Below, in pieces: positions 14,401-28,920 of a DNA stretch of 64,000 nt (within the stretch, counting starts at the first letter, position 1; each line of letters opens with the position of its first letter). The notes below the pieces were generated by a model, which saw nothing but the letters and a program-made list of their open reading frames with translations, did not search any database and was not told where the DNA came from. Both the position numbers and the translations under genes were made by a program. Origin of the DNA: Brachypodius melanocephalos (taxonomy: Eukaryota; Chordata; Aves; Passeriformes; Pycnonotidae); the NCBI GenBank assembly GCA_013398615.1, contig VZSR01002092.1, positions 1,254,109-1,318,108 of the forward strand, given 5' to 3'.

Positions 14401-16378
14401 AATGTTTTCTGCTGTAAAAGGACACAATCTCCAAGGCTCCCAGGTTCTGCCAAGTATGCTACAGGAAGGACTGAGGAAATGGGTGTAAGCTTCACACTGC
14501 AGAACTGTGTGAGACCGTGTGTCAGGGTCATACCAATTTACAAAACTCGATTCCACTCTAAAAATTATAGTATAATAATCTCATATTTAAAATAATAATT
14601 TTCTTTGATTTTCCTGGTGATTGTTATACAGTATCTACTATTTCATTAGAATTTTTATTTATACTCTGATAATTTCATTTTATCTTATGTTGTTGTCCTT
14701 CACTTACCTGTTTCTTCAGCTGAAATGCTGAAAAGTCCCCTTTATGCTTCCCTGAACGTAAAGGACTGTTCAAGTCTGATCGTATCTTCAGAGTTCTCCA
14801 TTGCTCTGATGCTGTGCTATCTGACCTTTCCTTTCAAAGAAATAATGCCAGTCTTCTGTGCCTTTGACTTCATTAATTTCTAATATAGGCTTGGAAGAGG
14901 TCAGGATTCCATTATGAAGCACAGACCACAGTCAGCTGCATTGACAAAAGAAGATAAAAAGATGGGTGCAGTCCCAGGACTCAATTTTAGGTAAGTCAGA
15001 GTTCCTTTTTTAGGCGATGTAGTCTTAAGTTTCCCCTAATTTCTCTCTGTCTTTCTGGGAAGATACACCAGGCCCCTTTAGGAAGGTTTCCAGTTGGTTC
15101 TGTCTACTTGATGTTGGCCACGTGTCATCATTGCTATGTGAACAGTCTACCTGGGGCGGTCAGGGCTGGCAAGGAAAACCTAGTGTCATCCACACTGGCA
15201 TAAAATTATGTTTAAATGAGTGGCAAAGCGAGCAAAACTGAAGAATATTCTCCTTGACATTCAGCTGTTTGCTTTAAGCTGGGCCCTGAATTAACTCCTG
15301 GATGTAGTAAATGAAATAGGGTTTATCCACAAAACTCTTGGTGCCAAGGATTCTGTGGTAATCACTTATTCATGATGGTGCTAAGAATGCACCATTCTGT
15401 CTGCTGAATCAGGGTCTGTGAAATTAACTGACAGGCTTGAACACAGCTCCTGCAGGAGTATTTGCATTCTTTTCCAGACTCTTTTTTCAGACCTCAGTAT
15501 TAAACTCTGTGAAACTGAGAAATGGTGTGAAGAAAAGCATTTAGAAACACTTTGGATAAAAAATGTAATATTTTAGAAAATATATAACATTAGGAATAAA
15601 CTATTTAGAATCCTGTAGCTGAATTAAGTCCCTTGGAGTGTTACAGACATAGCTGACATCTTCAGTCCCCAGTTTATCACTAATTAATCCCACTTCACTT
15701 AACTCAGGTGGGAGCTTAGTCATATTATGTTTTCTGTAAAATCAATGGAGGGAGACAGAGATTTTCTGAAAGTGATTCAGCCTTCCTAAACAGAACTTTG
15801 CAAATTCAGGGGACAAGGTCTTTTTGAAACAGAAGTTTCTAACAATAACATATAATTTTCACACCATTAAAATATAATTCACAACACTCATGATTTGATG
15901 CAAGAGGAAAACTCAGTATTCTGTTGGTACATGTGGGTTTATATTTTCAAATCAACTGATGGGTATTCTACTTAAGTATGAACTAAAGATAGCACCCCAC
16001 ATTAATTTAAGGCTAGATGTTTAAAGGTGTTAGAATGTCTCACTACTGTTGGAATCAATAGCTTCTGAAGTTCTGGACCCTTATGGTAAAGAAGTTCTAT
16101 AATAGTCAACCTTTATCTGATGGCCTATTGCACCTTGTGTCATACAGGTCATTGTAAAAGTCTCAGTTGTATGATTTGTATCCTTCCTCTATGACTATAA
16201 ATCAAATACAATCAGCACAGCCAGGTTTCTTACTCTTTTGCATTCTATTAAAGACAGATTTATTGCTCTGAATTATGCCAGCTGAGCAGTCCAATTATCA
16301 TCATACAATATATTTCACCTTGACAAGGTTCTTGTGAAAGCCTCAGCAGGTCATTTGGATGGAGGCAAACACAATTTT
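11481..16378. other. Unique AT-rich non-coding DNA
   Basis: No gene is recognised. The one simple sequence feature is a T-rich run at 12430-12452, interrupted by a single G. Frames on either strand are below about 80 codons and unsupported. Confidence 0.55.
12430..12452. repeat. Poly(T) tract
   Basis: Twenty-two T residues interrupted by one G, directly followed by CCCTGCAG. The arrangement looks like a splice acceptor (polypyrimidine plus CAG), but the downstream plus-strand frame closes within a few codons, so no exon is proposed. Confidence 0.8.
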
Positions 16379-16683
16379 CATAGAATAATTTAGGCTGGAA
16401 AAGACCTCTAAGATCATTAGGTCTATCACTTAACTCAGCACTGCCAAATCAAACACTAAACCATGTCCCCAGATGCCACATCTGCATGTCTTTTAAATTC
16501 TTCCAGGGCTGCTAACTCACCACTTCACTTCCCTGGGCAGCCTGCTCCAGTGCTTGACAACCATTTCAGAGAAGAAATTTTTTGTAATAGCCAATCCAAG
16601 CCTCCTTTGGTCCAACTTGAGGCCAATTCCTCTTGTCCTGTTGCTTGTTACTTGAGAGAAGAGACTGACAGCCACCTCACTAC
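16379..16683 (-). mobile_element. CR1 LINE fragment (3' end), minus orientation
   Basis: The segment opens with CATAGAATAATTTAGGCTGG, the reverse complement of the avian CR1 3' terminus (whose end repeats ATTCTATG). It continues through the landmarks of the CR1 3' region in reverse: AAAGACCTCTAAGATCAT, CCTGGGCAGCCTG, a TTGAGGCCAATTCCTCTTGTCCTG block, and GAGACTGACAGCCACCTC. Only about 300 bases are present, the usual 5'-truncated length, and the segment is too diverged and short to encode ORF2. The 103-codon plus-strand frame here is antisense to the element and is not a gene. Divergence from the typical CR1 sequence suggests an old insertion. Confidence 0.9.
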
Positions 16684-19204
16684 TGAATTCCATTTAGACA
16701 GTGTGTATGTCATCTCGTTGAGTTTTGGGTTAACCCTATACAACATCAGTTTAACTTGTTTAATTTTTGACTAGTCTCCCCACTTTCCTGGTTGAAAGGA
16801 TCACCAGCAAACCTTGTGCTTGTCAGCTGCCTTACACTTGAATATCTTAAGAAAGAAATGATACTGGCAATTTACCCAGTATATAGAGCTTTTCTGTTAT
16901 AAAATCTTAGTGGGAATAAAGAAAGAGCAATGGCTTTTTTCTGTAGACAAAAATCCCTCATGTATATTTCCTTGCAAGGCAAAAGCAGTCCTCACCAGGC
17001 CCTAGCTAAAAGGAAAGAACAAGCACACAGTTGTCAGTTTTTGTGTCTCTTCCTGAAAGATGTTAAGAACTGCTTTCATCATACCAGTTCTATACTCAGC
17101 AAAATAATGCCTATATACTGTATTTTCTTCACATGCTCTGTCCATACCATGAACTATGGCTATTCAAGAAAGAACTCTAAGAGGAAATAATTTAATTTTG
17201 TTTTATTGTTCTGTGTGTCTTTCCACAAGATTAATTTCCTATTACATTCTGGGTTGCTATGTTTTGTTCAGACTCCGAGACCTATCAGTAAATCTACACT
17301 TCTCATGCTTCATTTTGTCTTGGCTGAGCTGTTAACATACAGTCCTGTCAAATATATTCTGCAGCTCTGCCAACTTAATCAAAGGCAGCTTGACTACTTA
17401 GTAGGAACCATTCTAAATGTGTCTCATCTGGAAATCACTTGCTCTGAAAAGTGAAAATGTCTGAGTTGTAATATCAAAATTTAGTAATGATTAATAATTT
17501 AGTTTGCATTTAGTTTGGTTGCAAAATCTGCTTTTGCTATTCGGAAATTTTCTGTGAAGGAGCTTTATATTTTCTAGAATTGTAACCTAAATACAATTCT
17601 CAAAATGTGAAAAATGTATTTCACACAGACATGCTCTTTTTTTTTTACATTGTAGTCTTTCCAGTCATATTGTAAAAAGTATTTAAAAGTGACTTATGTA
17701 AAAGGAGTGAATGAAATTAGCAACTCAAATCCCCCATGTGTTACCCAAATAGTATAGAATGGCTTCAGAATATTTAAGATTCAAACTCAAAATTTTCAGA
17801 AAAAGTGATGCTGTTTTTATTTATTCTTTTAGCTTTTATGTAAGGCTGTATTTCAGCAGTTGATGGTATTTGGAGTGATTATTATTCTAAATAGAAGCAG
17901 CTAATTTATCTGTTAAAATAATTCCTTGTTGGGATATGACTGCATAGATGAGGCAGTAGGGTATAACGTAAATCTGTTTTATTTTGTTTACATTTTAATC
18001 TAACACATTCTCAAGACACACAGAGAACCACAAACATGGTGAATCCTCAGTGAAGTAAAAAACTGCAACCATTTGAATATCTTATGTTTCAAAATAGAAA
18101 GAAAAAATAACTTCTAGAACTCCTCAGGATAAGGATTCTGATACATTTACAAAATCTCAATTTCGCCGTTGAAACATTTTTTTCCTCCTAAATGGCATTC
18201 ACAAAAGCTTATCCTGCTCCTGTCTGAACATAATGTTTAACTAATATTCACATGGAGTGAAAATCATGCTCCATTTGAAAAGAAGAACGATGTTGAAGAC
18301 TGAAGTGGGTTCAAGTAAAAAGAAAACTTCTGCAGGAAGATTGAAATTACTCTCATGCACAGCACTTGATTTATAGTTATCATTTTTCCTTTTTTTTTTT
18401 TTCCTGGATACTTACCACGTTGAATGAAGATAACAAAGTGCTTGTTTTTGGATAAAATAAAGTGACTTATCTCAAAGCACACTAGCACAGCTGACCTGGA
18501 TCTAAACTGCCAGTTTCAGAAGCAAAATTGGTCCAGCCAATTGGATCTATTCATTTCACTCCCAGAAGTGCCTGCAATATGTGCATACAGGACCATGGAT
18601 GGAAAAATAATACATTTTAGACTGACAGAGACTGGAGGTACAGCCACCTGTGTTAGCCCATGGCCCCCGTGGTCCCATCTCTCCCTTCCTTATCAGGCAA
18701 AACCTTGTTACGCTGAAGTTTGGCCAAATATGTCCAGCAGTACATCTATGCTGTCATTAGTTATATTCACATTATCCTCAGGTCAGAAGGCCAAACATCC
18801 CCAAGAAAATGGGAAGAAAACCATGTGTAGAAAAAAATCAATTAGTACAGTATTCTTTCTTTCTTTTTCTTTTTTTAAGGTAGTCTTAACAGAAACCTGA
18901 GGATGTCCTTAGTCTGAATTTTGTCATTGTGAGGGCTCTGTCCTATACTGAGAGATTTCATCTCATCTGTGTCAAGTGCTGAAGGACCCAGGATCTGAAG
19001 TACTCTGCATAGCAGTAATAGGATCCTTACAGGTGAGGGGTTTTCCACGAACTCCTTATCAGGAAGTGTATTTCAGCAACCCCAGATTTCATACCTACCT
19101 AGAGGACACTCAAGAAAGTGAACTCAGATGGACTCTTCATTGTCTTACAAGTACAACCCAAAGAAGAAAAACTGCTTTAAGATGTCTCTAAATACACCAA
19201 AATT

Positions 19205-19510
19205 TGCACATTTCCCCCCATTAATGTAGAACATAGAGGCTGAGCAAGGGCAAAATGTGAGGCCCTGAGCAGGGTAAGGGGTGTGTGTACATGAACAAAG
19301 CACGCAGCACCACAGGAGAGGCGGTTCTGGGACACAGCTGGGGCTGCACCTCTGGGACACCTCCTGAAAATTGGCCCTGCTCTGCTCTGGACTGTGGGAG
19401 CACAGGGAGTGATGGATCACTCCTGGTGCATGTCCCCCATCTCAGTCAAGTGGAATCTCTCTCCTGTGCTCTCCCTCAGACCACCTCCCACAATGAGCAT
19501 GGTAAATGTG
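19205..19510. other. Local GC-rich patch, no assigned function
   Basis: About 300 bases are clearly richer in G and C than the surrounding 10 kb and are open in both directions for 60-90 codons. CTCTCCCTCAG at about 19470-19480 is acceptor-like on the plus strand, but the frames after it are short. It could be an unrecognised old repeat, a lost exon or a regulatory patch. Confidence 0.3.
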
Positions 19511-21839
19511 TTCCCTGAAAATCAATTTCTTACACTGCTCTAGGTTCTCTCAAAGTCTATCACAGCATCACATGGGGCTTGCTAATCAAAGTAGCAGACA
19601 AACATTACATTAAAAATGTGACACTTTTGCTATAAGCCTTTTTGCACCAAACAGTGATCATAATACTTTCCAAAACACTTTTCAAAGCCACAATTAATTT
19701 ATAAAGAGATCTGTATTTTCACTCAGGCTATAGCTCATCTTAAGCAACTTTAACCTGAGTTGACAACACTGCTTTAGATTGCTGTATGTGCTTGTACCAA
19801 TGCCTTGAGTATATTGTATTAACTTCCTGACATTTTGGCATGGGATAGCAGACTCCTAGTGACTCTACCTTCCTAGGAGAATAAATACCTCACTACCTGC
19901 AAAAAGAATAAATATCCCCTCATACTGAGTTTAACAGAAATTTAAACTATAGCTCTATGAAGTTACAGGAATCCAATTAAATATTTATTCCCAAATTTTA
20001 CAGCCTTTCCAGAGTTTTTTTCATGTCTTCTCTTGGAGTTCTTCCTTTCTTTAAAATGTAAAGCATTACAATCTGGTCAATGCTGTCTCTGGTAGGGATA
20101 GGTAAACAGGAATGAAAATTAATTTATTTTTAAAGGGCAGAATCTTTAAAATGAACTTTATCTTCTCTTTGGTTTGTTAAATATTTTCTATTGTGTGCCA
20201 ACATGAGTTGAAGCAGATTACCAAAGATTATTGATTTCAGTGGAAAAAGTTTCAGTTTTGATGTTGAGAATTTAGGAAACGAATAAATATATATAAAAAA
20301 TAATAAAAAAAATTCCTTCTTGCTATAAATCTTCAGGAATTCTGTTCCTATTCCCTTCTTTTCTGTCTTTCTTCTTGAACCGGGCAGATTTCCAGTCTAT
20401 ATCTTGGCTTCAAACACCCAGTGCCCCATAACTAGAGAGTGAAGAGAATATTTTTATAGAATTCAGTATTTGTAGGGTTCTAGATGTAAATTCGGTGGAT
20501 TCCTTCTGAATTACAGAGTTTAATCATTTTTCTTATTAACTTTTTAAACCTTCTTTTAACTACAATACACTTTACACTAACCTCAAGATGCCTGAAAAAG
20601 ATTGTGACATCTAAGAAATGTTAAATGATAGCCAGACACAGAGAATACCTCAGTATGTAGCTACAGAAGGAATTTCTGAAACTGAAAAATAGCTTTTTCA
20701 TTTTACAGCAGATTTTACCTTTTTTTGAAAGAAAAAATAGATTGTTCAGTCAGTCCTTGATAAACAAATTCTTTTATGAGAACCTGAAAGAAAAAATAGC
20801 TTCTACTGAAATTTGAACTATGATTTTTTGAAAGATTTTTCCAATTACAGAAATTGTTTTCTGTAGGCTTTTATAATACTCTCACTGTGTATGACCTATA
20901 AAAATTTACTTTTACTGGTAGCTTTTGTTTGAAATTACATAAATATTTTCTAAATTATTTTCCTAAACAACCACAATTCTTTTTTCATATAATTTCTTGC
21001 CATCCTAATTTAGGAAGATTTTCCTGTAATTGAATGTCCATGATCTTTCTGGACCTAGATTTGTAATATCTTATTTCTTATTTTAAATCTTCTTTCCCCC
21101 TTTAGTAAGCTTCAACATTTTTAGCCTTTGTATTATCTCAGTCTTCAATTCCACTTAGGATTTCTTTCTTTCCTTCTACGTATGGATTCACGTTGCCAGT
21201 TTTAAAAGTTTTCTTTTAGTGCAAAACACAGCTGGATGAATTCACCACTAGGTCAATGTCTGTATATAGGTTAAAATGACTCAAAAAAAATCTTGACCAG
21301 CAAAGAGTGATACTGACTTCTTGCTTTGGGCAAAACAGTATTTATTACTCAGTCATGTTCTATTACTTCAGTATTTAGTAAGCACACCCAAGCTAGATGT
21401 AAATTGTAAAAGTCTGAGCACAAATAAGAGTAGTTCCCAATACTTTCTGCATTTAGAATCTCTTCTGAGGTGTTGGCTAGCTAAATGCTAGCTTGTTTAC
21501 CCTACTGACCACAGGCTCTCCTTTTTAGATGCCTTTTACTGAACAGCTACAGTGTTTCCATCGCTCATGGATTACAATTTGCATGTCACTGACTGTTACA
21601 GTACTTTTCACATATTTAAATAGTAAATTCTGTACATGTTCCTACAATTACAACAGCATTGCATTAGAAATAGATTTTTATACTACCTTGCAATATTCCT
21701 TTAAGGAATTTTTGTTACATTCCTTTGTGCCAAACAAAAATAAATTTCAAAATTATTTACAAATTAAGTCTTAAGAACTTAGCAGATCAAATTTTTTTTC
21801 TGGCTTGGAAAAAAAAGAGTTAATAAAACTATTCATGGT

Positions 21840-21962
21840 GTTATTACCTATACGCATGTACATATAAATTTGATGTGTTTGCATATATCTACATACATGC
21901 TCATATATGTTCATTTATATGTCTACATCTGTGTGTATATGTGCATGAGTATTTTAAATATG
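21840..21962. repeat. Degenerate ATRT/TACA low-complexity stretch
   Basis: About 120 bases are made of imperfect repeats of CATATA, TACATA and TATGTG words, for example CATGTACATATAAATTTG and TGTGTGTATATGTGCATGAG. It is consistent with a decayed dinucleotide microsatellite. Confidence 0.6.
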
Positions 21963-22317
21963 TAAATAGTTTTATTTAGAGAAGGAGCATCTGAAATGTC
22001 ATTGCCCAAAGGGGCACGATAGCAAAGAGACTTCATGGTCTGAAGCAAATAAAACCAAGTGATAGGCAAGTAAGACAAATAATTCAGATAGGAAAGAACG
22101 TCTTTAAGCCACTATTTCTGCTCGATCCTGTGCTAAATGTAACCCATCAGCTAAAAAAGGCCTTGAAATCATTCTGAAAATCTCTTCTTTACTGACAAAG
22201 GCAAAATTCTTCAGTGTTCCCTTGTAGCACATACAAATGACCTTTTTTATTCTTCTTTTCGAGAAGTGCTAACATGCCCACTGTTTGAAGAAAGGCTTTG
22301 AAATTTTGCTGAAAGGG

Positions 22318-22331
22318 AAAAAAAAAAAAAA
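22318..22331. repeat. Poly(A) tract
   Basis: Fourteen consecutive A residues preceded by GGG. No retroposon body is recognised upstream. Confidence 0.75.
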
Positions 22332-22565
22332 GAAAAGGGTCTTTCTTCCAGGAAATTCTCTTTCAATTCTGTGGAGCTATCACCTGTTAAACCAAATCCC
22401 TGGCCCCTGCAGAACAGGCTGTCAGCAGTGTGAGATCAGCAAAGGAATAGTCAGCCCTGTTATTGATGTTACATCTTTAGCCCACAAAGAGCCACAGCTT
22501 TTCTCCTTATTCCTACCCCCACTGTGCCTACATATTATCTTGCAGACTTCAGCTGCAGGATTTCC

Positions 22566-22586
22566 TGTTTTGTTTTGTTTTGTTTT
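22566..22586. repeat. (TTTTG)n short microsatellite
   Basis: About four units of the pentamer TGTTT/TTTTG in a row. It lies inside short overlapping frames on both strands that are not considered coding. Confidence 0.8.
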
Positions 22587-25500
22587 CAAATTGACTTTCC
22601 ATTCACAAAACAAGATACACACAAGCTGGAGTTAAATTAGTGTTGCTTCTATGTGTTATAAAAAACTTTGGCTTACTCTGATTCTGAATGTCTGATTTTA
22701 AAATATACATAACCTGTAATTGTTTGCTTTTGGACATATGTAAACATGAGGATGCAAGAAAATATGAAATAAAATCTTCTGGTATCTTTATAGACTTTGC
22801 TGCAATGATTGCATAAGATACCAAGGGTGTTCAGTTCTCATTATTCTGTTTCAAAAACAACAAAAAGACTGCAGGAGCAGAAGTTCTGAAAGGCAGCTTG
22901 TTAAAGTCTGCTATTTTTCTTTCTGCTCTCAAGTCTCTGAACTAGCAGCAGGTTATTTTATATTTATATGCCTTGGAAATTCTTTTGACTTTTTTTCAAA
23001 TTATGAGCAGTTGTCAAGGCTGGTCTCAGGACTGGAGGGACAATTGCACTTTGTAGGTTTAGGAAGTCATTTATTATTCAACTGGGTTTAAAACATGCTG
23101 ACATGGCTGATTATAAAGATACAGTTTAATAGGATAATATTCAGTAATATAACTAAAAACTTTTAGGATAGTTAATCTCATAAATCTGATGTAAATTTTA
23201 ATCAGTTTAGACTTTCTGCTGTAAGCTGATTCAGAGGTCCTTGGCCATCTGCACAGGTCATTGTAATACAGTAGATTACACATTTGCATACACAGGCTGC
23301 AGGATCCATGGATTTACACTCATTACTTTTCCCCTAGATATTTGAGTACTTGGGTAATAGTTCTTGTGAAAAGGGACTCAGAGGTTTTCCTTCAGAGGAG
23401 AGATGCAAGAAACTTAGAGTTACAGAGAGCTGCAGAAAGCCAGGATGATACCCCAGAGGATGATAAAAGCCTGCAAAGAAATCTCTATTAATTGTTGCAA
23501 AGGTAATTATATCCAGGGGAAAAACTGGTATATCTCCTTCATTGCCTAAATATAAATAATGCCTAAATATATAATAAATATTCTATAGCCTAAAAGACTT
23601 GAGACAGGCATTTGAACAACTTGTGCAGAGTAATGATGCTTATAATATCATCACTTTAATGACTTTTTAGTGAGAAAATTTTTTATGATTTATGAGAGGA
23701 CTTTGGTGTGTAAAGCAAGATATAGGTAAACTATAGACACCTGAATCCTAAACTGGCAATCAAAGACACTCCAGCCCTCTCTCCAACTGCAATCTTTAGA
23801 GGGAAATATCTGGCACTCTGTGTGTTGAGCATCCCACTTTTCCCATGCTGTCCCAGCCTGAATGCCTTCAGGATTCCTCTCAAGTGTCATTTGATGTACT
23901 CAGTCTCAAGGAGTGAAACAGATCCCTACTGAGAGGTCTAATTCCCTAAGAATTAGATCCCACAGAAAGGGATTTATATCATCAGTTGAATGATAGGGAA
24001 CACCATGTGCCCATCACTAGAAAAAACTTGTGTGTTTTCTAGGTCTAAACATTAATCCATAAATATAATCTGGACTTAATAACAAGTATTCCAGTAAAAG
24101 CAGAGCTGGCGCAGAAAACATGAAGTACCCATCCTTTCATGCATAAGCAAGTAGCCATGCTTGCACTATTAAAGATTTTCAATTCCTCTTTCTCACTCAA
24201 ATTCAGCTCGAGAAGACCCAGATCTGACAGATAATTTGTAACAAAGAACCCGTTCTGTGTTTGGCAATGCTGGGCTTGAGGAGATGGTGTCTAACTGTGT
24301 CTGTAGGGCTTATACCTGCCTATGCCACAGCTCTCCATGGTTTTACAGCATAAACAAAAGGAAAACCTGAGGTTTATGGGACAGGATTCCCAATCTGACC
24401 TTAACATTCTTGGCATTCTTTCTTATGAGTCTGTGGTGAATGCTTCACCATATGCTTGATCTCACTGGCTTTGATAGGAATAAACACTGGCAAATTTAAT
24501 TTATCACCTTATAAAATTGGAGTTGCAGTCAGGAACATTTCTATTGATTTCCAGCCTCTTCCTTCTATCCAGTGTTAGAGAAGTACATAGGTTTTCTTCA
24601 CAAAGTCTTGCCCTGCCTTGCCTACCTTCTGCTGAAGCAAATGACCTCAATTCCTTCTTTGTCCTAATCCTAACATAAGAGAGGGGAGAAATGATCAAGA
24701 GAGCTGAGATCTGTTGGTTTGCCAGCCTTCAGATCTCTGGGAAACAGATTGTTACTGTAGATTCCCTGCAAGAGGATTATTCTTTAGAAACATTTTTCAT
24801 CCAGCTGTAAAAGCATTCGCTTTTGGTTTCCTTAGATAAGAAAGAGGTTGTCTAAGGTTAAAAAATAAGAGTATAATAAAATAAATGTGTATGGCACATA
24901 AATTCCCTTCCTGTTGGGGAAAGAGGGAGATTGCAGAATACATGCACCCAAATTTCAGCACTTATTAACTCTCTAGACCCATCTGGCACTTTCCACTTTG
25001 TTTACAATACATTTTAAAAACCTGGGCAGTTATAATGGAAAGTTTTAAGACTGATTTTTTCAAAATTTTGACCATTTGGAAGTTCAGGCAATGTCAGTGG
25101 AAGGTGATTGGTTCACAACAAACTTCAAATCAGTCCTGCAAATGAACAAATTCCTTCCTGCTATTTTTTCCTGTTAGCAATGTGTCCTTACAAAGCTTTG
25201 TGAATGTAAATGGGATCCTGGGCCCACTTTCTCATTTATCTCAGTTGCACAGTAATGCAAATCCCTTGACTTTCACTGGGTTGCTCTTGACTTATATCAG
25301 TGTGATGGAACATCAAATTTAACAATATGCCTGTTACGTGCACAAGGCCTTCAGAAGTGACGTTTGTCTCTTCTGCTATCTTAGTTAATATGTAGGAAGC
25401 AGTGAAAAAAGATTTGTATTATCAATTATTCCATGGTAATTGTCCTTGATCTTGATCAGAATTATATTCATGTTATAAAGGGAAAACCAGCTTTGAAAAC

Positions 25501-28500
25501 ATTCTGTAAAATTACATGTCTGTGTTAAAATGACAAAGAGCAAAGTCAGTAGCAGCCATAAATGAACATAGGTTTGATTGTCTAGATGCCTTTTACAATG
25601 ATTTAAATAAAGTACAGAGTGCACAGAAGCATCTCCTTGATAGGCAAATAATATATACGCTTTCTGCCTAGCTACATTAATTATTAATAAGTGAAACAAT
25701 ACAAAGTTTCATGCTTTACCTTTTCTTTCACTTGATAGTCAAAGTACACCTATACTGTGCTCATTTTATTTATTTCCAAGAGGTTGACAAAAGTTAACAC
25801 TGACATTGTAATTTAAGTGCTTCTTGCACTCAGGCACAATGAATATACAGGATTGCAACCACAAGGAAGAAAGGTAACATGCTAAAAGCCCTTGACCATG
25901 GGATTAATTGAAACTTAGATTCTTGGAGTGAGAAAGAATAAAAGAAAATTTGTGGAAATCAAAAGATCAGACAGCCTTCCGGGAAAACTTCCAGTTATGG
26001 GGAGAAAAATATGCTTATTAACACTAAATGCTGAGTCAGGATAAACTTGCTCAGTAGTGTACAAGCACTTCCCCTAGCTGACCTTAAGAGAGTTGCTGGG
26101 ACATGAAACATTTCATTATCTTTAAGCTCCAGTCATTCGTAATGAAACTCAGGAAAGGGTGATATCACAATCATCTGTCACAAAGACTTATATTCCAAAT
26201 TAAAGTTAACTACAATATATGTATGATTTAACGGATTGTCTTTACTATACTATAATGTCAATGCTGGACATTCCATGCTTCATTTGCCTCTAGATGGAAG
26301 ATTTAAGGAGCAATAGTGGCTGTAGAGGCCTATAAATCATGCACTTTTTTAATTGGCATTTTTTTCCATCCAGAGGTAAAGTAGAGCTGGAAAATGTACT
26401 GTGGCTGACCTGGCCTGACTTCATTCCCTTGTTAAAGAGCATTTACTCTCCTTACTATAGTCTGTATCAACTGAAAAACATAGCTGTACATTATGAATTT
26501 AATATATTTAAATAACCACAGAACCAAAATCTTTCATTGGTGATTTTGCTCATTTTTAGTGTTATTTATAAGGAGAATACATCAATAACTGTTATTGATG
26601 GTTACTGAAAAATACATCAATAACCCAAGTGATCATTCTCTTCTGGTAAATATTATTTTGCTTGAAAGATGTCCAGAAACTGTATAATGTCTGGCACAAA
26701 ATAGGTTGTTCTACTTAGAAACTTAAAACTATACCTCACTTCTGTGTGACACACCAATCCCATCAGTCTTGCTCTTTGCTCAGCTGGTTTTCATTACTTC
26801 CATCTGAGCCACTCCACAAAAAAAACCCAGGTATCTTAAGTCACCAGCTGTCTATCTAGAAAATAGACTAATTCTCCTGAGGCTGAGAGAGAAAGGGAAT
26901 GCTGGAAATGTTTTATCTGGCAAAGAATTACACAGTGTCTATAAAGAATGCAAAATCTGCACCACACCAAAGACTGCGCACCAGAAAAATCTTCACTGAA
27001 AAATTAATTTGAACGGGTTTTGGTAGAAACATTGACTTTAAGGCAAAGAAGTCTCTCTTGGAATACAGGTAAAGACCACCCCTTTGAGGTGTGGAAGGAT
27101 ATAAGAGATTGGGTTATGCCAGGATTCATTTAAACATTTTTTGTAAGTGATCTGATAAGTGATCAATTAATTCAGTAATTGTATCAACATTACCTGGACC
27201 CTCATGTCCATAAACTGTCTAATGGTGCATGCACAAGTCACTGCCACAAGCCCTTGGTAAAGTTCCATGATTTCAGGAAGAATGGAGGCAGGGAAATGTC
27301 CAAAAATTTTTGGGACACTGAACAGCTATTTTAGAAAGGACTTTTTCCAAGGAAAATTTTCTTTATCATTGTTCAGGCTGAAATTTTTCATACCTACACC
27401 AGAGGCTTTCATCAGTGTGCTGGAGGGAGAAAAATTTCCAAGACAAACCATGGGTCTTCTTACATGTGCAGACTAACTTGGGCTATGGGCAGGGAACAAA
27501 AAACCAAAGTCTATTTTGCTCGGGGAAAAGTTTTCTCAAAGTACATATCCTAGAGTAGAAAATAATTTGGAAAGGCACTAGGGTAGGCACATTGTAATGG
27601 TCCAAAAATCTGCTTTCTACAATAAGGTCATGTCATCCAGAATAGACATATTACATTGCAATGCCTTTCAGTTATTCAAATTCTTGATTATCCACTCCTT
27701 TTCAAGGTCCAGAGTGACATTTAGAAAGACAAGTTGTGCAGTAACTCCAAAACGTGAACACTCAGAACAAATAAAAATTATTCAATACTCAGGGAGGTGT
27801 AATAGCACATATTTCACAGAAAATGAAGTGAAAACACTGAGCTTAGTCTGACCACAAAATGCTTAGTGGAATCCAGTTAGCCAGTGGAATAAACAACCTT
27901 TTTTAAAATTAAAATTTCCCATTTCTCATATAGAAAATATGACTCACTGGATACTTCCTAAGCTTTCACAGTAAAGAACATAATATTTAACCCTCCAGTA
28001 AATTCAAGTCAATTATCATAAGCCAGTACCATTTTTTAAGTGCTATCTCACTCTTCAAATAACTAGTGTTAAAATCTCTAACCTGCAGCACATAGATAAG
28101 GTGTAGAGGAGATTAATAAAAACCTTCACATGCCATTAAGAGGTGATAAATACCTAGGTGAAAATGTTCACAAACGAAATTCACTCCAAAATAACTCCCA
28201 TACCTGTGACTAGGATAGGATAATGGCATGTGTATGAGGTAAGCTGGTCCTTGACCAAGGCTGCCGAACTTTGGCACTGTTATCAGAGCTTTGTATTTAT
28301 TTCCATAGGGTGAGGTTTCTAATTATGATCTGTAATGATAAGAAAATTATCATTGACTGTGTCTCCAGTGACAAGCTTTGATTTTTATGTTCAGGGAGGT
28401 ATAATGCCAGTCTCTTTTTGTAAAGAAATAAGACAGAAGTCTAAGAAAAGATGCTGCTTTCTGCAGTCTTGCCTGTATTGCTTCAGCAAACAGCAACTGC

Positions 28501-28920
28501 AACATTCAGATGGCAAATAAATCATCTTTTGGTCTAGTGGATGGGTGATAGATTCAAATTTGCAGCTTAAGAGCTAGGAAGCAGAAAAATGCAATTAATT
28601 CACTAAGTTCTCTAGAATGAAAGATTCCTAATTATTTTTTGTTTAGTTGAAGTATTAAGCTCTGCTCTTTCCAATACTCACTGGCATGTCCATTTGTTTT
28701 TGTAGAGATGAAGACTGAACAGCAAGAGTAACTCTTTTAAAAATAAACTCTCAAATGGAGTGATTTACTCAAGTGAAACAAAATTCCACTGTTTTTGTTA
28801 CAGATTAAATGATGACTCAAGACAGATATCCTAAAATAGGTGCATTTTCTTTGTCTCTTTGTTTTTTTCTCTCAAGATCCTGTTTTTCATTTCAGAGATA
28901 CCTATGAAACAGAAATTGCA
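22587..28920. other. Unique AT-rich non-coding DNA
   Basis: Over 6 kb with nothing recognised. Small local duplications occur, such as the GCCTAAATAT words at 23547-23570 and ATACATCAATAAC at 26579 and 26614, consistent with replication slippage. No frame exceeds about 105 codons. Confidence 0.55.

Larger units (their letters stand above)
16684..22317. other. Unique AT-rich non-coding DNA
   Basis: No supported gene. Plus-strand frames at 16.93-17.45 kb and 18.54-18.90 kb have no motif and no splice context. A GC-richer patch at 19205-19510 and an A/T-T/G degenerate stretch at 21840-21962 are listed separately. Confidence 0.5.

Noticed and set aside
16463..16774. 103-codon plus-strand frame
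   Set aside because: Mostly antisense CR1 sequence with no protein motif.
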